Of a DNA stretch of 64,000 nt, positions 36,166 to 49,375 are shown piece after piece. Where the stretch lies: the NCBI GenBank assembly GCA_033026295.1, contig CM065182.1, forward strand, positions 15,190,001 to 15,254,000. The letters are read 5' to 3'. The notes beneath the pieces are model-generated. The model ran no database searches. It was not told the origin of the DNA and saw only the letters and a list, made by a program, of their open reading frames with translations. The number at the start of each line of letters is the position of its first letter. The stretch's first letter is position 1. Origin of the DNA: Channa striata (lineage: Eukaryota; Chordata; Actinopteri; Anabantiformes; Channidae). Position numbers and translations under genes: made by a program.

Positions 36166-36475
36166 TGAGGTACAGTGATCATAGCTTGAACAAAGGACAT
36201 TTCTGAAAAACAATGCAGAAAAGTCACCTGGTTTGGAAGGATTTCGCAAAAGAATTTTAGAAGATGTGACTCAAGAATTTAAAATCATCTAGTGTCGCTC
36301 CACAGTCAGCACAGGCTTATACAACAGTAATCATAATGTTTGTTATTCAAGACCCACAGTGTTTTAAAAATTTAACTTTGAATGCCCAAGATAAAGAAAG
36401 GTTTAAATAGTAATCTGGTCGATTGATGGATATCTGATTTTACAATGTTTTCATTGCCAATGCAAAAAATCTGGT

Positions 36476-36633
36476 GAATGGTCTGCTTATACAGTGCCTT
36501 TATCCAAAGCCCTTTCAATATTACTTCACATTCACCCAAGGACACTTTGACATGTAGCTAGTAGGAATCAAGAACTGAACTTCTGACCCTGTGCTTCGTG
36601 GATGACTGCTCTACCAACTGAGCCAAGACGGCA
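36476..36633 (-). mobile_element. Third tRNA-derived SINE, reverse orientation, internally deleted
   Basis: On the minus strand the head reads TTGGCTCAGTTGGTAGAGCAG (A-box, 36607-36627). A degraded B-box lies near 36570-36583, followed by a body with GTGTCCTTGGGTGAA. It ends in AAAGGCACTGTATAAGCAGACC, which corresponds on the plus strand to a TGGTCTGCTTATACAGTGCC start. This order is that of a widespread teleost SINE; the central part is shorter than usual. Confidence 0.7.
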
Positions 36634-38660
36634 ACAGTTGGCAAAAGTTACGGTGCAACAGGTTTAGAAAAATTAATTTCTTGCAGGTTCTGATCCAACA
36701 ATGGCTGGTGGGGGAGGGGTGAGAATGGATAGCTTTCCACTGTAAATTTAAGGGTCTGAACCCCTTTAGAAACCCCATTGTAAACCCTTTCATGCAACCA
36801 AAGATGTATATATGTCTGACCTGTCCCCCATCCCCAAAGCAAATGTTTATTAGTTTTTTGAAACAGAAGCACTTGGTTAGAGAAAGATGATGGTGACCGT
36901 TTTTTTCTGTAACTCTTATGACATCGTGAAGTGCCTAAGCATTACCATGTCTTTCAGGATCTACTGATATGTTTATTATTGACATTTCATGACACATCAA
37001 CTACATTTTCCCTGTAGGACCAAACAGACAAACCAAAATGCCAGTTTGCACAGCAAGCTCAGCACTGAGCTAAACCTCCTCCCTCAGTGTTTGCGACAGC
37101 TGCTTTCTCTCTGTATAAATGCAGCTCCATCGGGATCTCTGATCAGCCAGATCTCAATACACACCTTGCATTACAGGGTATCTCTTATGAGCACTGGGTT
37201 TTATGATACATGACCCTGAAATCATTAAGGGGTTAAGAAACCGTGGACAGATTCCAGCACCACAGTGTGGTTGCAGGACAAAGCCCAAAAGAGACCCAGG
37301 ATGACAGAGTAAAGGAAAACAGACCGACCAAAAACCATTTTGCAGGCCATGGAGGTCTTCCATCTGTTCATCACAAAACTCTCAAAAGCCACAATAGGAC
37401 TGATTACTTCAAAATAAGAAATTACAAAAATCTGGTAACACTGGCTGGACAACAGATGTAATAATGGTCCACAATCATGCGCTATGTCTGTGAGGGCTCC
37501 TTCTCTTTTCCTTGGACGAAGAAGATATTCATATAACATTTTTAGACTTTGATATTTAATCTTGAATTACGTCCTTTGTAGCACCTAATAATCCCCAGGC
37601 TAGTGTTTATGTATGAGTCTAAATGTGCACATCACATTTTGCTGATACTTTGTTGTCAGAAACTGTTAATGTTCAACATTCGTGTAAACTTCTTGGTCTC
37701 AGTTTAATCTATGGAAACTCAGCATCTTCATAATCAAGTAGTTAAGAGTTTTTTAGTTTTTACAAAAAAAACTTAAAAGAAGTTTGAGTCTGTGAAAGCC
37801 TCTGATCACATGTCAGCATGTGAAGATATGGATGTAGAAGGCTGAAATTGTTGTTACTATTAAACCTGAGGCAACAATTGTCTGAGGTTTCATTGCTCAG
37901 TATAGGATTGCTCTACAAATATGTCACACCATTATTTATGATTGGAGGCCCACTTTGCATTTTTCACGAAATTCATGAGCAGAAACAAATATGGTACTTA
38001 CATGCAACAGTCTCCTGTTTTTCTCTCTCCCTCCAGTGCTGCTAAGTGCTTACAGAAGGCTGAATTCATTGTTTCTCACAGTGGCATATATTAAAATAGT
38101 GTTTATGTGAGATTTTGCTGCCACAGCTTACATTTTTTTACTTCTGACCACAATCATAACTATAAGTCTTGGGTTTAGCCGTCTGACACACATCCAGAAT
38201 CAACTTTTGCCCACATAAAGCCAAAGCACACTGGATACAGTAAATTGATACATGTGAATCCGTGTGGTTTTGTGAAAGTTTATGTTCTTTTTTTACTCAG
38301 AAATGAGCAGTTGGAGAACGGCTGGGAGATGGTTGGTTGTGGCACTAGATAAGATATTCAGACAATGTTTAAATCTGTTAACACATAAATACATCACATC
38401 ACTACACAGTTTTAAAGCTGTAACCTTTGACGTATCAATAATCTCCTTGCTGAATCCTTCAACTTTGCTGCCTCATCAAATTGCTTCTATTATTTCTTTT
38501 AAGGCTGTGGTGTTGGTGAGCATGTCTAGACCCAAATATACAATAAACCTTGGGTTTATGATAGCGGTCCAGATGATGATGGGCTTGAAGGGTTCCTGGG
38601 TGCTGACAAACTTTCTGGTCATCAGGCTCAATGACTTTACAGGCCCCCTCTGTACTATTA

Positions 38661-38686
38661 ACACACACACACACACACACACACAC
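38661..38686. repeat. (AC)13 microsatellite
   Basis: A pure AC run next to the unassigned exon-like frame. Confidence 0.95.
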
Positions 38687-41600
38687 GGTTGTACACACAG
38701 GAACAGAAGGGAAACGCACTGAAACTGTTTATTGAAGAGCTGCTGATTTAACGAAGCAGCAACATGAAAAACATCCAAACAAGCTTTAACCACAAAACAT
38801 GATTCAGAGTTTAGGTGAAATGACAATATCCAATTCTGACAAGTTTGTGAATGTGAAAAAACAAGCTCACATTAAATAGCATCATAGTAAAAAACAAAAC
38901 TTCCTTTGGTAATTCACTACAACACCTAATACACTTGTGACCAAACCAAACCTACTAGCTTGTATCTTAATGCTCCGTCATTTCCTTCCTTTGGAGTATC
39001 ACTATGAGATTTGCAATGTTTGACCTAGCAGACAAAGACAAATCAAGCCATGGGTCATTACAAATCAGCATGAAATTAGAGGTTGCTGTACCTTTATCAT
39101 TTAGCATTCCAGCTTTGATTCACGTTATAACTGCCATGCCTCTGATTCATAATCCAGCATTTAATTAAAAATGTTTTACTATGCAAAAATCACAAAGCAA
39201 TATGTGACCAATAATGTAATGGCATGAACAGGCAGAATGCTCTGTGCTCAAAAATATTTGACGAGGTATATTGATCACATAATAACAGCAATGGGTGTGT
39301 TATGATTGCAGGTCTAATAAAAAATAACAATTAACAGGATAATTACAATATATGGTAACAGACGAAAGAATAGTATTACATCTTCTTCACATAGTTTTAC
39401 GTGTTACAAACTTTTAATAATTTTTTATGTGTTACATTTAATAATGCTGTTATGTAATTTAATAAAGCTTTGTGGCCTGGGTTTATAAAAGTAGAGAAGA
39501 CCCTACGACCCATATTACATTCAAAACGATAATGAGGTTGTACAGAAGTTTGAACTGGACACCGAAAAAAGGGCATAGATTGGACAACTGTTACATAAAG
39601 TCATGCCGACTTCACTGCATAATGGCACGGTGAACAGAGATGTAACTGATTACTGTTATCAGTGGACAGGCAGTTACTGTAACACAGATAATGGCTGCCA
39701 TAATGTACTGCCTTACAACATACTGCTAGACTGATGGAACAGACTGATAGAAAACTCAGGAGAAAGGGAAAGAAAAAGAGAAAAATCAATGAGAGATAAT
39801 AGTCTAAAATGAGTATTGAGACAAAGGAGGAGAGACAGAGACAGGAGAGCGATGAGGAGGTTCTAATAATATAACAGTGTATTCATTTATCAGTGTTGTC
39901 CTTTGGAAGGAGGCTTGATCTTCCTTCACATGCCCTCAGCCCACTCTGTTATCTATATTTTGTTCACTAGCACACTTTCATCTTATGCAGTTTATTATCA
40001 ATATCCACCTAATCCACCCGTATGACATGTATTCATCTCTCCTCATCTATTCTTACCCTCTTCGCCCCATTTCACTCATTGGCTCTCAGCGATCACCTGT
40101 CCCCACCCCTCCTAAATCAAGTCTCGCTCATCTATCAGCTCTCTCTTCACCAGCTTCACCCCTTTTAGTCGCTCACATTCATTCTCCGCTATGCCGCTAA
40201 GCCACTCTGTCTTAAGCCGAGTAGAACGCTGTGGCTGCTGTGGTCACAGGCTAATGACAAGATGCTGTGAGCCAGCCAAGAACCCATTACTGTAAAGGAA
40301 GAAAGAGAGGATGATATCCCTGTTAAGAGATATGCACACACATTCACACGGACTGAAATGGACACTTGAGCATGTGTATAGATAGTGGCGGTCATGCTTG
40401 CAGGGGTGGAAGCAGATGTGCGTGCAGACCGTGTGCACATGTACAACCTCAGACAAATCCAGACAGGCATGCGCACTGAAGAGATACTGCAATATTTAAT
40501 GTTCCTGTGTGACTCATGTCTCCAGAAAGCCCATGCCTTGGCTGTAAATCCTTCGACTTTTTGCAGCTCTCTGTTTTGTTTAGTGGTCATATGGGAGCAA
40601 ACAGACAGACACAAACACAGACACCCAGACACTCACACACACACACATATGGTCACATTGGCTCATAAACCTTTACAGTTATTATAATGAAAATTGCATG
40701 AGCAGAGTGACGGCAGTGAGTGAATATTATTCAGACTTTACGTAGACCCTTTAACGTTTGGCGGCAGCAGGATAGACGGGTTGGAGGGCGTCTGAAAACA
40801 CAGGACTCTTCCACGGGAAGCTAGAGTTTGACCCCTGTGTGAATCTACTGTTACTGCTGTTGTTGTAACCTGTCATGTGACTCATGATTTTCAATTTTTT
40901 ACTGACCCAATCATCATTTTTAGTGCCTTCACCTAACCCTGATGTCTCTGAGCCTGACCTCTGGTGCTCTTTAATAAACAGTCCTACTGGTTATAAAGGA
41001 GTGATGCAATGAGTTTGTCCTGTATTAGTTCATCAGTCTTGAAAAGACGGATATCATATTGACAATAGTCAAGCCCGCAGCTCAGGTGATAAGGCAGTAA
41101 CTGACTACATATTGACATGTCTTTCTGTCAGACTGAACCGCACAAGAAGTCAAAACGTTTCTCCCAGTGGGTCAGTGTGGATTGAATGGCAGCTGCCACC
41201 ACTGGTGACATTGTGTGCACGTGTGTACATACGTGAATATGAAGCAACATTGTAACGCTCTATACAAGCAGAGCTTTTACCCTTTTAATCACTAAATATA
41301 GAAAAAACTGCATTTTATGAATATTAGATGGTGGAAAACATTGAGAATTACCTTATCTGAAACTGCAGGTTTCGCTGAATGTGGCACATCTGAACAGCAT
41401 TGTAAGATGCCTTTCAGGTTGTATGAAATTACAACTGATGCAGAATGAGAGGGCTCTGTACCTTAATACTTGCCAAAGTATAGCTGAGGTTTTATGGAGC
41501 TTAAGCAGTTTAGAGAGGATGTTGATTCCCATTAATTGAATTTCCCTCACGTCATGAATAAAACAATAAACACAATCTTCTAGCCCACTTGGGGTGAGCT

Positions 41601-43233
41601 ACCTACAGATCAAGCAGTCTGTCAGCAATAAAAGAATGCATGAATCTCTGTAAAATGCAGAAATCTGATGTGTATACTTCCACTGAGCAGAATGCTTTTA
41701 ATTGGAGGAAAGAAAATAAGTAAAATAATATTTAAATCATGTGTTGACATATGAACCAAAATGTGAAACAACTGAAATTGATGGTGAAACCATCAAAGCA
41801 ACCAGGTTAATGTAACATACAAGCGACATGTTAGAGTTGTGTACTTAGCTATGGGCCTGCTCGAATACCAATCAAAGTGCCAAAAGAAATCTCTGGCCCC
41901 CCGTATCATGCCCATGGAAGGTGCACATACAAACAAAGAAGAGCATGGAACACAAATGGAGGAAGTCACCAGGGCCTGGGTTGGCAGCTCATCACTTCAC
42001 ACACCTGGCTGCCGTCCCAGTCTGTTAGAGAAACTACCAAAGACCTGCCACAATCAAATTATTAGGAACACACAGCAAGGCAACATCAATCCCCAAGCGA
42101 CTTCCACACCTCGCTTTCTGGAGAGATTCTGGCTGAGACAGACCGACCCCCACGACTGCACAGCCTGTGACAGAAGCCGAGCAGAACCTGTTTCTGTGGC
42201 TGCCTTCAGAGTTAGCCTTCTTTAATCCGCGCACGTTTCGTCCCTTTAATAAGAGCCACTGATTTAGTAAATGAAAATGAATAGACAGACGCAATCTATT
42301 AGTGTGACTATCTTATTGTCACTTTAGTGCAGCCCCCTGCTAAATTGTTTTTTTTTTTTCTCTGACTTAAAAGTTTGCTTCTTCATCAGACAATGGTGTG
42401 AACAGGAGCAAACAAAGAAAGCGGCTTTGATCAAACTCGGCACGTGTCAATACTTAGACAATGGTAAAACGTGTTTTTAAAAGGTTAGCCAGCATGGCAT
42501 GTTATTAAGCAAACACTGAAGTTTCACCCACCCATACTGTGTGAAATTAACATTTAGACAGTCTTATTCCAACTGATGATAATTCATCGGAATAAATCGG
42601 ATGAACAATTTCTTTTTAAAGTAAAATGATTGAGCTGAACACCAGCTTATACTGCAGTAACACAGTTTCTCTTGAGCGAAATCACCGGCATTAAAACATG
42701 ACATTTTAAATCAAGATTATACAGGTCACAGTCCTTCACTTAACACCTAGCAGCGGTAAGTAGGCAAGTGTACACAAATCAGCTACTCCAGTTCACGTCA
42801 TAGGCGCCGCCACTTTTCATTGTCCCTGCTCGGCCGTTGGAATCAAAACTGTAATCACTGGATAAAACGCTCTCCTTTGTCACAACTATTAGTCAATATG
42901 TGGCAAATCCTTACAGAAACGGGCTATTTATTCATGGTTTTCTACAGGTACGAGTTACGTGCACATGTGCGCGGTTTGTACACATGCAATCTTCATGAAT
43001 GGGCTTGATTAAGTGAAACATACAAGCACCTAAAAAAGCAATCACTGGGAGAGGCTGTTTTTCCAGACAACTTAAAGGTAATGGTAAGAATTCTAATTAG
43101 ATTTACCCTGATGATAAGGTGGGCATTAAGGTTTGGGATGTAATTGTGAGGCTCTATAATTACATACTAATCTGTATATAAATTACACATGGCTGTTAAT
43201 CCACAACCTTAAACCTCCAGCCCAATATTGCGT

Positions 43234-43275
43234 ACTACAAGGTCTCCCTTAGGTGGCAAAGGGAAACCTTGTAGT
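43234..43275. repeat. 42-nt hairpin, 16 of 17 pairs
   Basis: ACTACAAGGT (43234-43243) pairs with 43266-43275. After one mismatch, TCCCTT (43245-43250) pairs with 43259-43264, leaving an 8-base loop. It could be a foldback element end or a structured RNA. Confidence 0.75.
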
Positions 43276-43469
43276 TTGTTTTTTAGGGGCCTTTCCTCTC
43301 CGTCTCCTTTTCAGCAGATGTAATATAAATTAATTTAGGTTAAGGTCTGGGAATTGGTTTGGGCAGTGGAACAATCTCCCTCTTTTCCCTCTGATGAAGT
43401 CCTTTGTTGAGTTGACTTCATGTCTTTGTTCACTGTTTCATGATGAACTGAACTTTCATTGGATAATTA

Positions 43470-43563
43470 TGATTTCATGTTGAACCCAAATGTCTGCACT
43501 TTACAACGTTTACACATAAATCTGCCATGCTGTGGTGATCCAATACTTTTGGAGGGGACTGTA
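43470..43563 (+). mobile_element. Right end of a Tc1-like DNA transposon (solo terminal repeat)
   Basis: The end reads CCAATACTTTTGGAGGGGACTGTA, with TGTTGAACCCAAATGTCT further in, as in terminal repeats of an abundant fish Tc1-like family. No matching left end or transposase was found within the preceding few hundred bases, so the copy is truncated. Confidence 0.6.
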
Positions 43564-43570
43564 TATGTAC

Positions 43571-46500
43571 TTGTGCATGTGTGGATTTGCATGTATGTCA
43601 CATGTATTACATTTAGTAATTTATAGCACCAGTCAAGCCTTTGTGTGCTCAGCTTGTGTACTGTGTGTGTGTGTGTGTGCGTGCACATGTGTGTGTGCTC
43701 ACTGCAGTTTCCACCTCTCGTTTTTGAGCGGGATTGTCTCCATTGTATGATACTTTCCTGGCCATGCTTGGGTTAGCCTGAGCTAAGCTGGCTCAGTGTA
43801 AATTGATAGGAAAGAAGAGGAGAGGTTTACTAAATTTCTACAAGCAAACACTGTGATAATTTTCATGTATCACTTCAAACCAAAATGAACTGGGACTGTT
43901 GAAGATCATTAGGCTCTACTCAGTCGTATCTTGTGGATTCTGACAGCACATTCAACAAAACAAGCAGCGCAGTGATTGGTAAATACACAACCCAATGCTC
44001 CTGAGCACACGGTATCAAACCTATTTGGCTCAGAGTCTGAGGCTTTTAATCGGCTCCCAGAACTTTGCTGCTCAACCTCTTGGCTGAAAATTTTTCTCTC
44101 AGATTGCTTTTGTGCTTATTCCATTGGATGCTTGTTGACATGCAAAACCTTTTCACCTTAAAGGAGTGAAAGGAGAATGGAAATGCAGAATCTGGAGCAT
44201 GACTGGTAAGATATGCGTAATAGTTAATGTGCCAGAAATGAATGTTTTATAATTAAAGTGTGTTAATTCTGCAGATATATCCTGCAAATGCATCATACTT
44301 AAAAATATAGGTGATTATCTGAGCACTGTTTAAAAAACCAAAAGTAATTTTCTATGCCTTTTATTCACTTACATCGAATTCAACTAATTTTCTAAACCAG
44401 TTCCATAATTGAGAAAACATGAGATGCACAACCAAATACCAAGAAACATAACATCTCAGTTTCATGCCTGTTAATGACATTTGGTATTAAGTTACGTTGG
44501 GAGACATCAGCCTATACAGATTACGCTGTTTCACACACGTGAAAATCACAAATACATGCACACATATCAGTAGAGGTCAATAGAGAAAACCCGGTAGGTC
44601 AACTCAGAAAGAAAGACAGGAAGTGTTTTAGAAGATAGAAAAATGTATTGCTGATCATCCAGTCATGACTCCTCTAGTGAAGAGCACCAGCCACTACTTT
44701 CACTACATTCTTTTAATAGTGGTAACCAGGTTTTTATTTTTATGAAATGTGATTGTTACATCTGTGAGTCCAATAAATATAGATAAACACTAGACATGCA
44801 TTTCTCTTACCTTGCGTCGGTCCCTTCAGGTTACACATTGAAGGACAAATGTCGAGGGTTTTTTCTTGAAGCCTGTATAAATTTGCAGTCTGTGCTGAGC
44901 TGTGCTGCATTAAGAAGTGAGTCGCCTGTATGTGTGCTTGGAAACGAGGTTACAGTGTTAAGAAGGTATTTTCAATTTTCAAGAAATTAGGTATGACCCT
45001 CAATCTACTGGTAACAAAGCATCTGAGTCCCAGGGGTATATATTCTAAGAAAAGCAAGGTCTGAGTGCAATCTGCCTTCTGTCAGATCCCAGACTTTTTA
45101 CCCCCTTGTTGTACCTGAGAGCTCTTGTTTCATAATTAATGCTGACATGTAAATTTTCTCCTAGGATGAGTATTGTTATTCTGACTCTCATCCTGAGTTA
45201 TCATTGCACTCTGCCTCATTATTCGGTGTTAAATGCTTGTAATGATGCCAAAGCAGAGGGCATTGTGTTCAAATTGAATTCAACCCAGACAGGAATGCCC
45301 CAATCATATTACACATTCTTCGACACTAGACACAGTCCTGAATGGCTCTCGTTGTACTAGTTTCTCTGCCTGTAGCTGATAAAAATCAAAAAATACTAAT
45401 CCCTAGCACAATTATAAAAGCACAAGCTTAAAATTACCTGCACTAAACAGACATTGCTATTTAAAATGTTCAAGAACTAAAACATGCAGACATTTATTCT
45501 CTGCAGTGAGCACAAAACAGCCAATTCACTGTTCCTCACCTTCCAAGGTCTCATTGGCTTCAGTTAATTCGAGTATTGTGTCAAAATTAACTCAATGAGA
45601 CTCGAAACCTGCTCAGCGTTGTTAAAGCCCCATACTGAAAAACACTGGCCTCATTGAGTTCAACTTTGCAAACTTAAGAGTGCAGGGATGATGAGAAACT
45701 CATCAGGCATGACAAATACATTTATTTTTAGTCTATCAGAGTCATGTTGTATTATTTTGTGAATAAAAGTTGCTTTACACTCTTAACCTCAGATAGCATA
45801 ATGTTTTTGGAATCACCCTAGCGCATAAATGCACCCTACAGTACTTCTACTTAGAGGTGCCCTCTCATTTGACCACAAAATCCACACATTAAGTCCAATC
45901 TAGTCTAATTTTACTGACATATTACAAATTTGAAATTTGCCTCAAGCTTTACAATCTGGGCAGCATTTGACCTCTATTCTTGCAGGGCCTTCACACATAC
46001 AGATACAAATTAGTAGGCAGTGCAATTGCCGGGCTCTGGGAAACTGAAGTTCTCGGGGTGTTTTGTTGTGTTTAACATGTCATTTGCTTTCCTTAGTGGA
46101 TAATTGTTGTCTTACAATTAGTTTTTACAAGTCGTTTATGTTCTTATGTTCTGTCATTTTGTCTTAAATTGATGCGATAGACACTAAGACTGCGATGATC
46201 ATTTTTCATCTTTCAGTTGAAATTTCCTCTACCATGGTAGTAATCTGACTCTCTGCTTTGGTTTCTTCTGAAATGAGCTTGATCATGACTCACCCGGTTG
46301 TAGTTGAACTTGTCAGAGGGTGTAAAGCTGAGACTATATAAATTGCCCCCGTCATGTGTCTGTGGTCCTGTTGAATCAGTTTCGCTCTGTACTCATCTGC
46401 AAAACGCGCTCTCCAGTGGCAACGAACGACCCCGATACTGGCCGAGGCTGTTCAATCTGTGTGTGTAGACATGGTCAACAGGGAAAAAAGACGAAACCTT

Positions 46501-47221
46501 AGAAGACCAAAGGCCAGCAACAGGGCTCTGGGTAGCATCGCACTTAGTAAACAGACAGAAGTTAGCAACAGGATAACTCTGCTTTTAAAAGAAATGTCAG
46601 GCAGGGAACATGATGATAAAGAGGTCTGATGTGTTGACACCTGCACATAATACAGTATCATTTTGAGCCAGAGCATGCTGAAGAGGAAATGGGAAGAGAC
46701 AGAGAAAGGGCAAGAAGAGAGGACGTGGAACTAAATGTTAGGGGAGGTGAAATCATGATTATCCTGAGTTATTAAAAGGTTAGAAACGCAGATTGTAAGC
46801 TTGGGTTATCAGTAGAATATTTTATATTTAACTTTCATTTTTTGAGGAATCTGCAAAATTTTCAAAAACTAATTTATGGCTGCATCTTTTGGGAAATGAC
46901 TAACACTAATGGAAGGTGTAAGATGGTTTGAACGTGCAAAATCACTGGCATGGTTCATTAACCCAGACCTGAATTATGCAACTCAATTTTAAAGTCGGTG
47001 TTTAAAAAGGACCTTTTTTTATTCTCGCAAACTAAGTGAAGAAAACTCCAGCTTAAATTGATTGCCAGAGTTTTCTTCTTCTTTAATCAGTAAATGTTAA
47101 GGACATCTAAAATGTATGCAAACTGTAGACAGTCATCAGCAAACACCAACCTTGTGGTTTAATCACATTGCAAATGTTATTAAGTTCTGTAGCCTTGCTT
47201 TCTAATAGAAATGCATGTCTT

Positions 47222-47260
<39 letters not shown>

Positions 47261-48870
47261 TGCATCAGTCTAGGTTTTGTTTGAGCAAAGAAAATCAGTA
47301 TAATTATCCTCAATGCCACATAGTGCCAGGGATGGAAAAACCCTTTGTTGTGTCTTTCCATTTAAATATGAGGAGAAGACATACGATTTGTATTTGCGCT
47401 CTCTGTAACACATTTTGGGTTAGTAAATAATTCCTGCTGCCTAACATGAAATAATGTCTCTGTAAAACAGACTGCTTAGATGTATTTTGTCATAAATTCG
47501 GGCCAGTTGAAGCCCCTAAATCTCAGAGCAGTGACATTACAAGAATCTACATACAAATATCTGCACCCCACTATTATAAACCCAGGTAATCTTCTTTTCA
47601 CAATCAATCAAAAAGTCCCAGGCTATCTGAAATCCATCATTTATTGCGAAATCTCACGCAAGTCCTGCTTCACAAATGTAGAAAAGGGCAGGGTAATACC
47701 AGATAAATTTGAATTCATCCTCTGTATTACTTTTAACTCAAGTGTAATAATGCATTCAGGGCCAAGGGGAGTCAGGCTGGGGAAAATTAGGAGCATCTGT
47801 CAGAGATCCCTATACAAAAGAAGGACCCAGAGGCCTGCGTAAAAGCACATCAGACACTTAGATACACACTTAAAGGCTGTAATGGGAATGTCAAAATAAA
47901 ACTCCACACCACAGCATAAAGACGACTCTTTAATAAGTTATCATAACTGTTGAATGATGAAAAGGAAATTTCATATACTGCAGTCAAGAATCAACTAGCT
48001 GAAAGCCCATCTAGGTTTATTTTTGCTCATTAATCTACTTGTGTGTGTGTTTGAGTGCTGGTCCCTTCTCACAGGAGGTGTACTATTTTTAAATTAGTTT
48101 TATCACCCAGTACTTCTCAACCTCAGGCACGTATTACAGTGTCTCATTTATATTTTTCCTGTCTATACGTTAATTTCAATGCAATATCTGATATAACCTC
48201 AACTTTTTCAGACATGCACATAGGTACTTTGACACTTGCCCAGTACGGGTAAAGAAACAGATTTCTTTTTTCTAAATCACATTTCTGGGGACAATATTTA
48301 TATTTTTTATTCGTACATGCATATTCACATGCTGTTACTCATGCTCACACACAGACAGTCACAAACTCAAAACATTAGATAGAGTTACCCAGGGATGGTG
48401 CTATAAATTACAAAAAGCAACTGCTTATCTCAACATTGATTAAAAGGCAAACTGGCCCTGAATACCATCTAGAACCCAAAATGTTTAGAAATGAATAAAT
48501 CATACCTCTTATCCCAAATAGCAGAAGGAGAAAATGAGCAATATCCTAGAAAGCTTTAATTTTTTTTCCTAGCGTAAATATGAAGGGTTGTTTAGTGAAT
48601 TCTAAGCAGATGCTTACCTGATTGGAATTTGATGCACAGCAGCAAAGGTGGAGTTATGGGGAATCCAGTGTGAAAATCACAAATTCAAATACACCCTTTA
48701 ATTCCACTGAATGAAGGATAATTTGAAAATACTGTAGACAGTACATCTAAAAATAAACATCCGACGATCAAAACGCACATAAAAAAAGTCCAGAAATGAA
48801 AAGAAAATGTTTCTTGCATCACACTGATAAACAATGACCGACTAGATACTTTTAGCTAAGCACTTTTTGG
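43571..48870. other. Non-coding stretch
   Basis: GT repeats lie at 43663 and 47223. A TATATAAAT box-like sequence near 46335, with a weak LTR-like context, is described in the findings. No gene could be supported. Confidence 0.55.
47223..47256. repeat. (GT)17 microsatellite
   Basis: A pure GT run. Confidence 0.96.
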
Positions 48871-49375
48871 CACATTGATAATAATTGCAAACAAATATTA
48901 AAACCACTCACAGGTAAAGCGAGGCAAAAGTTCGCTGGTGCATGTAAGAAACAAAGGGTCCCATCCCACAGAAACTTCTCTCTCTCGCCGGTTTCTTAGA
49001 TGTGATGCTGGTTCTGATCATCAGGCATCAGAGCACAGTGTTCCAGAACTTGCCGTCCATCGGGCTACAGACCAGGGTCAGAGGGTCCACACTGACCCCG
49101 TCCACCACTGAAAGCTCGGTAATGGACATGTGAGACATGAAGCAGTGGAAGAAGGTGGCTGGTCTGAAGAATTATTATTTTTGCTTAGTGTTTTATAGAG
49201 AACTGGGTGGGTTTTTTGTCTGGGATGTCCGGGCATTTACGCGGATGTTGCTTTGACCCCTCGCAACTTACAGAATCTGCTTCTGATAGAAGGCTTGTAG
49301 AGTTCACACCTTCGCTAACAAGAGGGTGGACATACACAGTGTTTGGTGGTTTTAATGTTGTGGCTGATACGTGTG
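48871..49375 (+). mobile_element. Deleted, decayed Tc1-like DNA transposon
   Basis: The left end carries ATATTAAAACCACTCACAGGT (48895-48915). The right end has its inverted counterpart GGTGGTTTTAATGTTGTGGC (49346-49365) followed by TGATACGTGTG. These are recognised as ends of a teleost Tc1-like family often seen as TIRs with AACATTAAAACCAC. Inside are pieces of transposase coding DNA in the right order: one reading KQWKKVAG (49139-49163), then CATTTACGCGGATGTTGCTTTGAC, then CCCCTCGCAACTTACAG. The pieces are out of frame with each other and the central catalytic part is missing. The copy is inactive. Confidence 0.7.

Larger units (their letters stand above)
36634..43469. other. Non-coding stretch
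   Basis: No gene could be supported. It holds a CA repeat at 38661, an exon-like minus frame at 38476-38649, a minus frame with a hydrophobic segment at 37225-37539, a GC-richer patch at 41860-42230, an AT-rich conserved-element-like stretch at 43085-43195, and a hairpin at 43234-43275. Confidence 0.55.

Noticed and set aside
41060..41160. GCAGCTCAGGTGATAAGGCAG, similar to a tRNA-like A-box head.
   Set aside because: No B-box follows at the right spacing; not enough to call a SINE or tRNA.
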